Of a stretch of 64,000 nt of DNA, positions 35,171 to 42,307 are shown in pieces. Every line of letters starts with the position of its first letter. Positions within the stretch are counted from its first letter, which is position 1. The DNA lies in contig JAFAZH010000036.1 in assembly GCA_019239895.1 (NCBI GenBank), forward strand, positions 1 through 64,000, read 5' to 3'. The translations under genes were made by a program, and so were the position numbers. The notes below the pieces were generated by a model that did no database searches, was not told where the DNA came from, and saw nothing but the letters and a program-made list of their open reading frames with translations. Source of the DNA: Abditibacteriaceae bacterium. Lineage in GTDB: Bacteria > Armatimonadota > Abditibacteriia > Abditibacteriales > Abditibacteriaceae.

Positions 35171-35242
35171 GCCTCTGTAGCTCAGTGGTAGAGCGCCTCC
35201 TTGGTAAGGATGAGGTCGCGGGTCCGATTCCCGCCAGAGGCT
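35171..35242 (+). tRNA. tRNA-Thr (anticodon GGT)
   Basis: Acceptor GCCTCTG pairs with CAGAGGC at 35235-35241; D-arm GCTCAGTGGTAGAGC; anticodon loop TTGGTAA; T-arm GCGGGTCCGATTCCCGC. The anticodon stem CCTCC/GGATG contains one C-T mismatch, unusual but the rest of the fold is intact. Confidence 0.93.
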
Positions 35243-35306
35243 TTGAATCTCAAAGCAATAAATTGGCTTGCAGTAGCAGACTTAAGTAGAAGGTAGGAAG
35301 ATTACA

Positions 35307-35468
35307 ATGGCATCGAAAAATCAAAGCTTAGTGACTTTAGCTTGCGCCGATTGCAAAGAGCGCAATTATCAGACATCGAAGAATAAAAAGAACGTCAAAG
35401 ACCGTTTGCGGTTGAAGAAGTTTTGCCCGGACTGCCGCAAACATACCGAGCACGCGGAAACAAGATAA
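35307..35468 (+). CDS. rpmG: 50S ribosomal protein L33
   Basis: A 53-residue protein, [20 protein letters not shown]..., with the two zinc-ribbon cysteine pairs CADC near residue 14 and CPDC near residue 43 and the basic YQTSKNKKN stretch typical of L33. GTAGGAAG lies upstream of the ATG. The position between tRNA-Thr and tRNA-Trp, ahead of secE-nusG, is the classical rpmG location. Four conserved cysteines mark it as the zinc-binding form. Confidence 0.95.
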   Translation: MASKNQSLVTLACADCKERNYQTSKNKKNVKDRLRLKKFCPDCRKHTEHAETR

Positions 35469-35541
35469 TTATGAGTTTTGAATGTTGAATTTTGAGTCAG
35501 GGTTGCCCCCATTCAAAATTCAAAACTGAGAACTCAAAATT
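35469..35541. repeat. Palindromic repeat, family D, copy 2
   Basis: Starts right at the rpmG stop codon. The left arm TTATGAGTTTTGAATGTTG is the same as in the copy at 35092-35162; the right arm is its imperfect complement. It separates rpmG from tRNA-Trp. Confidence 0.75.
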
Positions 35542-35550
35542 GATGTCAGT

Positions 35551-35623
35551 AGGCGAGTAGCACAATTGGCAGTGCACCGGTCTCCAAAACCGGGGGTTGC
35601 AGGTTCGAGTCCTGTCTCGCCTG
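35551..35623 (+). tRNA. tRNA-Trp (anticodon CCA)
   Basis: Acceptor AGGCGAG pairs with CTCGCCT at 35616-35622; D-arm GCACAATTGGCAGTGC; anticodon CCA in loop CTCCAAA with stem CCGGT/ACCGG; T-arm GCAGGTTCGAGTCCTGT. Placement directly ahead of secE is the classical order. Confidence 0.96.
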
Positions 35624-35755
35624 GAACGCAAGACAAAGTAAGTAGTCTTGAGTATCGTCCCAGCGAAGCAAGAGGTATTTAGATTTTGGAATGCCCTTGT
35701 ACTCAAGTTTGCTGCGTTGTTGTTTGTGGGAGAGGCAATTACAGGTGAGTTTTTA

Positions 35756-36166
35756 ATGGCCATCGTTCGCACCACACCCAAAGAAACTAATTCCACGGGG
35801 CCTGGCCCCAATGGAAACGGCACTGCCGCCAATGGCAGCGCCACCGCACCGATTGACAAGACAAAATCGGTGGTTCAGCAGTCAGCCAAGGTCCCGGCTC
35901 GTCCGGCGGGAGGTCGTCCTATGGTTGCTAACCGCGCTCAAGTGCCGGTTAAGGCAACGGGTAGCCCTTCGACCTTCCTTAATGACACAATGGCGGAGTT
36001 GCGCCGTGTCGTGTGGCCCACCAAGGTCGAAGTGCAGTCTGGCACGATTGTCACGATTGGGCTGCTGATCTTTTTTGCGCTGTATATCTTTGGGTTAGAT
36101 GTTATTGCGGACAAGCTGTTCCACGCTCTGGGCCTCTATCCCCCAACTACACCGACTGGTATGTAA
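35756..36166 (+). CDS. secE: Preprotein translocase subunit SecE
   Basis: SecE is the small membrane subunit that clamps SecY in the general secretion channel. The start is the ATG at 35756, with AGGTGAG seven bases upstream, giving 136 residues; the open frame from 35648 runs back towards the tRNA. The core is NDTMAELRRVVWPTKVEV near residue 79 followed by the membrane helix TIVTIGLLIFFALYIFGLDV. The first 75 residues are a Pro/Ala/Thr-rich extension, longer than usual. nusG follows after an unusually wide 235-base gap. Confidence 0.93.
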   Translation: MAIVRTTPKETNSTGPGPNGNGTAANGSATAPIDKTKSVVQQSAKVPARPAGGRPMVANRAQVPVKATGSPSTFLNDTMAELRRVVWPTKVEVQSGTIVTIGLLIFFALYIFGLDVIADKLFHALGLYPPTTPTGM

Positions 36167-36248
36167 AATTTGGCTTTGTCGCCTGCGGCAGCGCGGCCTT
36201 GTCTTCTGTTCAATCGAACAAGGTGCGTGTGCTGAAGGCTACTACTTG

Positions 36249-36273
36249 CCAGGCTCTTTTTAGTAGAGCCTGG
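36249..36273 (+). other. Hairpin between secE and nusG
   Basis: CCAGGCTC (36249-36256) pairs with GAGCCTGG (36266-36273) around a T-rich loop. No T-run follows, so it is not an ordinary terminator; it may cause pausing or RNA processing in the wide secE-nusG gap. Confidence 0.4.
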
Positions 36274-36401
36274 TGCAGAAGTTTGCTGTGTCGAGCATGG
36301 CTTATAAGTTGTGCTTAGGGGCAGGGTCTTGCCCTCGTGTGCGGCGAGTATTGTTTGATGGACGCTTTTTGCGGTGCGTTTAACAGCAGGACGAGGTAAT
36401 T

Positions 36402-36944
36402 ATGTCTAAGAACTGGTATGCCGTGCATACCTATGCCGGCCAGGAAGAGAAGATTAAGCAGAACATCGAGCGTCGCGTCAAAGCGATTGGTCTGGATGGC
36501 CGTATTTCGCGTGTCCTAGTGCCAACCGAGGAAGAGTCCAAGGTGCGCGCTGGCAAAAAGGTGACTGTCAAGAAGAAAGTCTTCCCCGGCTATGTCCTCG
36601 TGGAGATGGAGATGGATGATGAGACGTGGCACTTCATTCGTCAAACAGTCGGCGTCACGGGCTTTGTGGGACAGGTGACTGGCACCACGACCAAGCCGCC
36701 GCCCTTGCAGCCGAGCGAAGTAGATAACCTGCTGCAAGCGATGGGCGAGCAAGCGCCGCAACGTCGCACAGCCCTCTTCCATAAGGGCGAGCGGGTCAAT
36801 GTTATCGGTGGCCCCTTTGCTGGCAGCGAAGGCCGCATCGAAGATATTAATGTCAAGAGTGAAAAACTGACGGTGATGATTCCTATCTTTGGCCGCGAAA
36901 CGCGGGTGGATTTAGATTTCTCACACGTCGAGAGAATTAGTTAA
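36402..36944 (+). CDS. nusG: Transcription termination/antitermination factor NusG
   Basis: NusG binds RNA polymerase and couples it to Rho or the ribosome. The 180-residue protein begins NWYAVHTYAGQEEKIKQNIERR (NGN domain), includes KKVFPGYVLVEMEMDD, TVGVTGFVG and a C-terminal KOW domain with GERVNVIGGPFAGSEGRIEDIN. ACGAGG lies ahead of the ATG. rplK follows, separated by a palindromic repeat. Confidence 0.97.
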   Translation: MSKNWYAVHTYAGQEEKIKQNIERRVKAIGLDGRISRVLVPTEEESKVRAGKKVTVKKKVFPGYVLVEMEMDDETWHFIRQTVGVTGFVGQVTGTTTKPPPLQPSEVDNLLQAMGEQAPQRRTALFHKGERVNVIGGPFAGSEGRIEDINVKSEKLTVMIPIFGRETRVDLDFSHVERIS

Positions 36945-36954
36945 GCCAACATTG

Positions 36955-37060
36955 AACCACAGAGGCACAGAGACACAGAGCAAGATTAACACGTTGATAG
37001 AGTAAATAACTTGCCTCTGTATTATTCTCAAACATCTCGGTGCCTCTGTGTCTCTGTGGT
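36955..37060. repeat. Palindromic repeat between nusG and rplK
   Basis: Left arm AACCACAGAGGCACAGAGAC and a right arm ending GTGTCTCTGTGGT form a long imperfect hairpin. It resembles the element at 166-236. It lies where the rplKA leader and its L1-binding regulatory site would be expected. Confidence 0.75.
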
Positions 37061-37078
37061 GAATTGTAAGGATAAGTT

Positions 37079-37501
37079 ATGGCAAAAAAAGTAACGGGTT
37101 TTATTAAGTTGCAGTTACCGGCAGGGGCGGCGACTCCGGCTCCGCCAGTTGGCCCGGCGCTTGGTCAGCATGGTGTCAACATCATGCAGTTTGTGAAGGC
37201 GTATAACGAGCAGACAGCGGCTCAAACCGGAACCATTATCCCGGTGGAAATTACTGTCTATCAGGATCGCTCCTTCACCTTCATCACCAAGACGCCGCCC
37301 GCTGCGGCCCTCTTGAAGAAGGCTGCCGGACTGGACAAGGGCAGTGGCAATCCGCTCAAGGATAAGGTTGGCACCATCACGGAAGCGCAGTTGCGCGAGT
37401 TAGCGCAGCTCAAGCGGCCCGACCTGAACGCCAATGATGATGAAGCCGCGATGAAAATTCTCGCTGGCACGGCCCGCTCAATGGGCATTCAAATTAAGTA
37501 A
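37079..37501 (+). CDS. rplK: 50S ribosomal protein L11
   Basis: L11 forms the GTPase-associated centre with 23S rRNA. The 140-residue protein has [20 protein letters not shown] with [19 protein letters not shown] near the N-terminus and the C-terminal rRNA-binding [17 protein letters not shown] region ([19 protein letters not shown]). Full length. It leads the rplK-rplA-rplJ-rplL series. Confidence 0.97.
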   Translation: MAKKVTGFIKLQLPAGAATPAPPVGPALGQHGVNIMQFVKAYNEQTAAQTGTIIPVEITVYQDRSFTFITKTPPAAALLKKAAGLDKGSGNPLKDKVGTITEAQLRELAQLKRPDLNANDDEAAMKILAGTARSMGIQIK

Positions 37502-37606
37502 TTGCGGATTTCGGATTGACGATTGCGGATTGATAAAGTAGCGCAGCCTGTTGTCGCTATTGAGTTAGTTATTTAGTCCGCAATCCGAAATCTACAATCC
37601 GCAATG
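37501..37606. repeat. Palindromic repeat, family C, copy 1
   Basis: Begins at the last base of rplK. Arms built from ATTGCGGATTTCGGATT units (left 37501-37532, right about 37573-37606) are imperfect inverted copies. Same family as 38857-38926 and 55514-55772. Confidence 0.8.
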
Positions 37607-37619
37607 TAACGGGGTGATT

Positions 37620-38324
37620 ATGGCGAATAAACATGGCAAGCGGTATCGCGCCTTAGCGGAAAAGTTGGATAGCCAACGCTTTTATGGTTTGCCTGAAGCA
37701 GTGGAGATCGTCAAAAGTACAGCGAGCGCCAAGTTCGACGAGACGGTTGATGTCACTGTGATTCTGGGCATTGATCCCAAAAAAGGTGATCAGCAAGTAC
37801 GTGGCACCATCACTTTGCCGCATGGCACGGGCAAGACGCCGCGCGTCATCGCAGTAGCGAAAGGCGAAGCGGCGACCGCAGCCGAGCAAGCTGGTGCCGA
37901 TGCGGTGGGCGCAGAAGATTTAATTGCACAGATCGAGAGTGACTCGATTCAATTTGACGTAGTGGTGGCCACGCCCGACATGATGCGTTTATTGTCGCGC
38001 TTGGGTAAGAAGTTAGGCCCGCGTATGCCCAATGCCAAGAGCGGCACGGTTGGCCCAGACTTAGGACGCATTGTAGCGGATCGCAAGCGCGGCCAGATTG
38101 AGTATCGCAACGAGCCGAAGGCGGCAGTGGTGCATTCGGTAATTGGCAAGGCCAGTTTCGAGCCAACGGCGCTTCAGGAAAACTGCGCAGCCCTGGTGGA
38201 TGCGTTACGACGTGCCAAGCCATCGGCATCACGGGGCACTTATCTGCGCGGCATCACGCTCTCTTCCACAATGGGGCCAGGAGTTAAAGTTGATCCCGCC
38301 ACAATTAAGGCAGGTGGGATTTAA
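37620..38324 (+). CDS. rplA: 50S ribosomal protein L1
   Basis: L1 forms the mobile stalk near the ribosomal E site and is often the repressor of its own operon. The start is the ATG at 37620 (MANKHGKRYR); the GTG two codons earlier is unlikely. The 234-residue protein contains DVTVILGIDPKKGDQQVRGT near residue 42, TPDMMRLLSRLGKKLGPRMP near 120 and GTVGPDLG. It ends at base 38324, where the rplJ ATG begins (TAATG overlap). Confidence 0.97.
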   Translation: MANKHGKRYRALAEKLDSQRFYGLPEAVEIVKSTASAKFDETVDVTVILGIDPKKGDQQVRGTITLPHGTGKTPRVIAVAKGEAATAAEQAGADAVGAEDLIAQIESDSIQFDVVVATPDMMRLLSRLGKKLGPRMPNAKSGTVGPDLGRIVADRKRGQIEYRNEPKAAVVHSVIGKASFEPTALQENCAALVDALRRAKPSASRGTYLRGITLSSTMGPGVKVDPATIKAGGI

Positions 38325-38857
38325 TGGTTGAAAAGAAGTATAAAGATAAGCCAGCCCTCGTGTCCGAATTGCACGACCAATTGACCCGCGCCTCGGCAGT
38401 TGTGATTACCGAGTATCGCGGCCTCAAGGCAGGCGACCTGGTGAAGCTGCGTTCCGGTTTCCGTGACGCGCAGATTGAGATCAAGGTCGTTAAGAACACG
38501 CTTTTGCGTCGCGCTGCTGATGGCACGCCCGTGGCTGACATCTTAGGCGATTTGGCTGGGCCAACGGCTCTGGCGATGGCCTTTGGCGAACCGACGGATG
38601 CGGCCAAGGCTCTCTCCAAGGGCGCGACTGACCTGGAGGCATTCAACTTAAAGAATGGCCTGATTGAGCGCATGGCTGTGAACGGCGAGCAGATTGCAGC
38701 TATTGCCAAACTACCCGGCAAGCAGGAATTGCAGGCCAAAGCCGTCGGCGCCTTACAGGGGCCGTTGGCTGGTTTAGTGTTTACGCTGCAAGGTGTGCTA
38801 ACCCAATTCGCAGGCACCTTACAGGCAAAAATAGAAAAAGAAGGCGGAGCGGCCTGA
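38324..38857 (+). CDS. rplJ: 50S ribosomal protein L10
   Basis: L10 anchors the L7/L12 dimers in the stalk base. The 177-residue protein shows KPALVSELHDQLTRASAVVITEYRGL near the start, KVVKNTLLRRAA near residue 52 and GPTALAMAFGE near 86. It overlaps rplA by one base, so the two are translationally linked, while a palindromic repeat separates it from rplL. Confidence 0.96.
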   Translation: MVEKKYKDKPALVSELHDQLTRASAVVITEYRGLKAGDLVKLRSGFRDAQIEIKVVKNTLLRRAADGTPVADILGDLAGPTALAMAFGEPTDAAKALSKGATDLEAFNLKNGLIERMAVNGEQIAAIAKLPGKQELQAKAVGALQGPLAGLVFTLQGVLTQFAGTLQAKIEKEGGAA

Positions 38858-38926
38858 TTGCGGATTGGCGATTTCGGATTAAATAAGTAACTCAACCGCT
38901 GCTTTAATAATCCGCAATCCGCAATT
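38857..38926. repeat. Palindromic repeat, family C, copy 2
   Basis: Starts at the rplJ stop codon with ATTGCGGATTGGCGATTTCG; the right arm (38905-38926) is an imperfect complement. It fills the rplJ-rplL gap up to the rplL ribosome-binding region. Confidence 0.8.
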
Positions 38927-38958
38927 GATCTGCTTTTATCGTAAAGGAGAATATCAGA

Positions 38959-39354
38959 ATGGCTAGTGAAAAAGTTACGCAGGTATTAGACATGGTGGGC
39001 GGTATGACCGTCCTGGAACTCAACGAACTCGTCAAGACTTTGCAGGACGAGTGGGGCGTTACCGCTGCCGTGGCCGCGCCTGTGGCCAGTGGCGTGATTG
39101 CTCCCGGTGGCACCGATGGCGCTGCCCCGGCTGAAGAGCAGACCGAGTTCACCGTCGTGTTGAAGGAAGCCGGTGCTCAGAAGATTCAGGTCATCAAAGC
39201 CGTGCGCGAAGTCGTGCCCAACTTAGGCTTAAAGGAAGCCAAGGATTTGGTTGACGGCGCTCCCGCCACTGTCAAAGATGGTGTGACCAAGGAAGATGCC
39301 CAGAAGATGAAAGAGAAGCTCGAAGCCGCTGGCGCTTCTGTTGACATCAAGTAG
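38959..39354 (+). CDS. rplL: 50S ribosomal protein L7/L12
   Basis: The stalk protein that recruits translation factors. The 131-residue protein has the dimerising N-terminal helix region ([21 protein letters not shown]), an Ala/Pro/Gly hinge and the C-terminal domain with [22 protein letters not shown] and [20 protein letters not shown] lies upstream of the ATG. rpoB does not follow; a perfect palindrome terminator does. Confidence 0.97.
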   Translation: MASEKVTQVLDMVGGMTVLELNELVKTLQDEWGVTAAVAAPVASGVIAPGGTDGAAPAEEQTEFTVVLKEAGAQKIQVIKAVREVVPNLGLKEAKDLVDGAPATVKDGVTKEDAQKMKEKLEAAGASVDIK

Positions 39355-39372
39355 TTCTGACACTTGTAGCAA

Positions 39373-39420
39373 CAAAACAGAGGGGTGCGACTCAATATTG
39401 AGTCGCACCCCTCTGTTTTG
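39373..39420. terminator. Terminator after rplL (48-base perfect palindrome)
   Basis: A perfect palindrome centred between 39396 and 39397, with A-run on the left and TTTTG on the right (core GGGGTGCGACTCAATATTGA). It ends the rplKAJL transcript. Confidence 0.85.
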
Positions 39421-39487
39421 CAATGACAAAGAGGACAGCGTCTTTTGCTTATTATGCTGTGTTAAAATTATGACAGAGGTGAGCTGT

Positions 39488-39691
39488 ATGGAGGATACCG
39501 TGTCATTACAAACTCCGCCCCAGGCTGGTGCTGATGATGAGGCCGCTATTGAACAGTGTTTGAGAGAAATAAGGCAGCTAAATGAACAAATGCAGCAAGA
39601 CCGGACTGAGATTGAAAGGCTTAAAGTCGAAACTCACACTTTGAAACATGAGACTCGTGCCTTGCTTGCCAGTATGGGAGCCAAGGTATAG
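39488..39691 (+). CDS. Small coiled-coil protein
   Basis: A 67-residue protein starting at the ATG at 39488, which has GAGGTGAG seven or so bases upstream; the longer frame upstream runs through the rplL terminator and is not credible. Residues about 20-62 form a heptad-rich helix (IEQCLREIRQLNEQMQQDRT then LKVETHTLKHETRALL). It is followed three bases later by a broken coiled-coil gene, and the two were probably an operon. Function unknown. Confidence 0.6.
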   Translation: MEDTVSLQTPPQAGADDEAAIEQCLREIRQLNEQMQQDRTEIERLKVETHTLKHETRALLASMGAKV

Positions 39692-39694
39692 CTT

Positions 39695-39972
39695 ATGTGG
39701 AAGCAATTGCTTGAGTTCGGGAAGCAAATTGTTGCTTTAACGCGCAAGACACAGCAACACGAATCAGACCTTAAAGAATTGCGCGAGGAAATCTAGGAGA
39801 TGCGCCAAGAGATAAGAGCGTTAGCTGAGGCTTTACAACAAGTTCGTTTTGAGCATCAGCGTGATCGTGAAAACGCAGAACATGAGCGAGAAAATCTGCT
39901 ATTGCGCTGGAAAATACCTTACTCAAATTTGAGCGACGTTTACCGCCAGGGCAGTCTGTTGATGGAGCTTAA
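39695..39972 (+). pseudogene. Broken coiled-coil protein gene (stop codon plus frameshift)
   Basis: From the ATG at 39695 the frame reads MWKQLLEFGKQIVALTRKTQ... and meets TAG at 39794-39796; the same frame continues with EMRQEIRALAEALQQVRFEH.... Around 39907 the sense moves to another frame: one extra base after CGC would give LENTLLKFERRLPPGQSVDG and a stop at 39970-39972, directly before the terminator hairpin. Small coiled-coil proteins with this opening and an ERENLLLRLEN...RLPPG ending are, as I recall, common in several phyla. The gene therefore seems inactivated by a nonsense codon and a lost base. Confidence 0.7.
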
Positions 39973-40015
39973 ACAAAGGAGGAGCGAGATTTTCTCGCTC
40001 CTCCTTTGTTTTTCT
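39971..40015 (+). terminator. Intrinsic terminator of the coiled-coil genes
   Basis: A perfect 19-base stem (39971-39989 with 39993-40011, three-base loop) followed by a T-run. It would end the transcript of the two coiled-coil genes and, read from the other side, the minus-strand gene ending at 40056. Confidence 0.9.
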
Positions 40016-40055
40016 GGAGAGGGGTGCTATCTTATGCTGATACAACAATACTAAT

Positions 40056-40256
40056 TTAAGGCTTCTTTTCCAGATGCTTTAATTCCCGTTCCTGCAATTT
40101 GACCTGGGTGTTCAAGCTTTTATTGATGGCCTCGGCATCATGCTTTTTAATGCGGTTATCTATAGCCCAAATCGCCGCCAGACCCACCAGAAACAAAAGA
40201 ATGAGGGGAATGATCCAATCGGTTTTACGCCGCCCCAAAAATGAACGCTTGAACAT
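40056..40256 (-). CDS. Small single-pass membrane protein
   Basis: A 66-residue protein with a basic N-terminus (FKRSFLGRRKTD), one membrane helix (WIIPLILLFLVGLAAIWAI) and a charged, helix-prone tail (RIKKHDAEAINKSLNTQVKL). GAGGAG stands close upstream of the ATG. The gap to the downstream stop and the opposite terminator fit a genuine gene. Function unknown. Confidence 0.6.
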   Translation of the reverse strand: MFKRSFLGRRKTDWIIPLILLFLVGLAAIWAIDNRIKKHDAEAINKSLNTQVKLQERELKHLEKKP

Positions 40257-40315
40257 GCTCTCCTCGGTTTAATGAGATGCTGGCAGTTTATTCGTTTTTA
40301 GCTTAGTTGACAAAG

Positions 40316-42175
40316 TCAGTTAAGCGGCGGCTTGATGGAATTAATGGGACTGGGTGTAGGGGTGCGGCGTCCTCGCACCGGGCTAACCATCCACTCGCGC
40401 AGGGCCAGGGCCATAAAACGTGGCACATAAGACATACGCTTCCAACGCCAGGGTTCTTGCCAGACGCGATACAGCCACTCCATGCCCATGCGTTGCACAT
40501 ATTCAGGGGCACGCTTGAGCTTCTCACTATAGACATCGAATGAACCGCCAACGCCTAAGCTGACGGGAACATCCATCGCCTGTAAGTGACTGGCAATAAA
40601 CTTCTCTTGCTTGGGGATGCCAAAAGCCACAAAAAGCACGTCTGGCCGCGCGGCACGAATACGCTGCACGACTTCCTCTTCACTGATACCTTCTTTTTCA
40701 AAGTAACCATGCTGGGTGCCGGCCACGCGCAGGCCCGGATAGCGTTCGGCTAATTTCTGGGCCGCGGTGGAAGCGATACCGGGTGCTGAGCCAAGGATAT
40801 AAATCGAATAGCCATGCTGTGCGGCCCGTTGGCAAATACCCGTCACCATGTCCACGCCTGTAACACGCTCATAGATGGGTAGATTCAGCAACCGTGCGCC
40901 CCAGATAACGCCGTAACCATCGGGTGTGATCAGCGCGGCGCGTTGCAGAATCCCGGCATATTCAGCATCTTCCTGTGCTCGCAGGATCGCATTGGCGTCG
41001 CTGGTGACAACATGATGCGGCTGGCGGTCTTGGATGAAGCCATCAATTTTATCCAGGGCCTCACTCATCGTGACCGCCGAGATACGCACGCCGAAGGCTT
41101 CCACCATTTCAGGAATTTGCTCATTCTCGGTGCGACGCATTAAGATGCGGGTGAGGGAGAAAAACACGACAAAGCCGGAGCAGAGCAAAGCTCCCACCAG
41201 GCTAGCGCGTAACAGCAGGTGCCAGTTACGGGTGGCTACGAGCAACACCCCTAAGCCACAGAGGTAGGTGGCAACCGCTAAATAAAGCGCGGCGATTTTG
41301 GCAGGTGAGATGCCTCGTTGCAGGAGCGCGTCATGGAGATGCACATGACTTTGCTGCCATGACACTTTTTCGCCACGCCGTTGGGCGCGCAGGACGAAGA
41401 ACGAGACATTGAGCAGCGGCAACCCAAAAGCTAACAGGAGTAGAATTAAAATAGCGAGAGCGACATCTTTGAAAAGACCCACAACGGCAATTTGCGACAG
41501 CAAAAAGCCCATTGCTAAAGTGGCCGACCAGCCAAGGTTAAAATCCCGCTGGCGCAGGGCAAAGGGCACGGAGATCAGACCTGCCCCGGCCAGAGCCGCA
41601 CTCGCAGCAGCGGGAAAGAAAGAAATACTGCGGGTATCCAGGGGCTTAAAATGCCAGGACAGTAAAAGCGTTAAAGCGACCATCCCCAAGTAGCCGCCGG
41701 TTACCTGGGGTGTGCGATTTAAAGTCGCTGTCATGCGCGAAATCAGCCACACCCAGGCGATAGTCAAAGGCGCGGCCCACGGGCCTAAGCGCACATACTG
41801 GTTCATGAGGGGCAGGCGCACTGTATTCATAAAGGGCTGGTGCAACGCGAAAATAGCCAGGGCTGCGGCGACAATAACTAATACATCTGAAATCCAGACG
41901 GGTAGGCTGCGTGCGCTGCGTAGAGCAGAAAGGGCATAGAGTAGGGCGGTAATAAGGAGTAAGGGTGCGCCGTCGGCGAAGGCATAGATACTATGATTGG
42001 TGGCTGAAGTCAGGTCGCGCACTAACAATCCAATCGTTGCCGCAACTAAAACGGCTCCCACAAATGCAATACCTTCAGGATAGGGCCGACCGGAGCGGCG
42101 GAGGGCAGAAAGCCCTAGCCGTGCCTTGAGCAAGACCAATATGACAGCTATGCAAAAAATGGCAAAAGTGAGCAT
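40316..42175 (-). CDS. Fusion of a WecA-like membrane domain and a WecG/TagA/CpsF glycosyltransferase
   Basis: Residues about 1-355 contain about ten membrane helices laid out like a WecA/TagO/MraY-type phosphosugar transferase. Residues about 370-605 form a GT26 domain: FGVRISAVTMSEALDKID, TSDANAILRAQED, LITPDGYGVIWGARLLN, RVTGVDMV and FVAFGIPKQEKFI, typical of WecG/TagA, which transfers N-acetylmannosamine-type sugars to a lipid-linked GlcNAc. The membrane half lacks the NxxDGxDGLA aspartate motif where it is expected (it reads LNRTPQVTGGYLG) and has an odd HVHLHDALL in place of HIHHRL. It may therefore be an inactive anchor. Fusion of consecutive lipid-linked steps in one chain is unusual. 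Confidence 0.82.
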   Translation of the reverse strand: MLTFAIFCIAVILVLLKARLGLSALRRSGRPYPEGIAFVGAVLVAATIGLLVRDLTSATNHSIYAFADGAPLLLITALLYALSALRSARSLPVWISDVLVIVAAALAIFALHQPFMNTVRLPLMNQYVRLGPWAAPLTIAWVWLISRMTATLNRTPQVTGGYLGMVALTLLLSWHFKPLDTRSISFFPAAASAALAGAGLISVPFALRQRDFNLGWSATLAMGFLLSQIAVVGLFKDVALAILILLLLAFGLPLLNVSFFVLRAQRRGEKVSWQQSHVHLHDALLQRGISPAKIAALYLAVATYLCGLGVLLVATRNWHLLLRASLVGALLCSGFVVFFSLTRILMRRTENEQIPEMVEAFGVRISAVTMSEALDKIDGFIQDRQPHHVVTSDANAILRAQEDAEYAGILQRAALITPDGYGVIWGARLLNLPIYERVTGVDMVTGICQRAAQHGYSIYILGSAPGIASTAAQKLAERYPGLRVAGTQHGYFEKEGISEEEVVQRIRAARPDVLFVAFGIPKQEKFIASHLQAMDVPVSLGVGGSFDVYSEKLKRAPEYVQRMGMEWLYRVWQEPWRWKRMSYVPRFMALALREWMVSPVRGRRTPTPSPINSIKPPLN

Positions 42176-42307
42176 GTGTCTCTAAGAAGTGCCCGTATTA
42201 TGAACTACGTAATAGGAAGATAAACGGGCCTTTTAAGCTGTGATTATTTGCCATCCTGTTTTTGTTATGGAATATGGCTTTTATTGTACAACCTTCCAGA
42301 CGTCAAG

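Noticed and set aside
36249..36273. Terminator between secE and nusG
   Set aside because: The hairpin has no T-run after it, and secE and nusG are normally cotranscribed, so I list it only as a hairpin.
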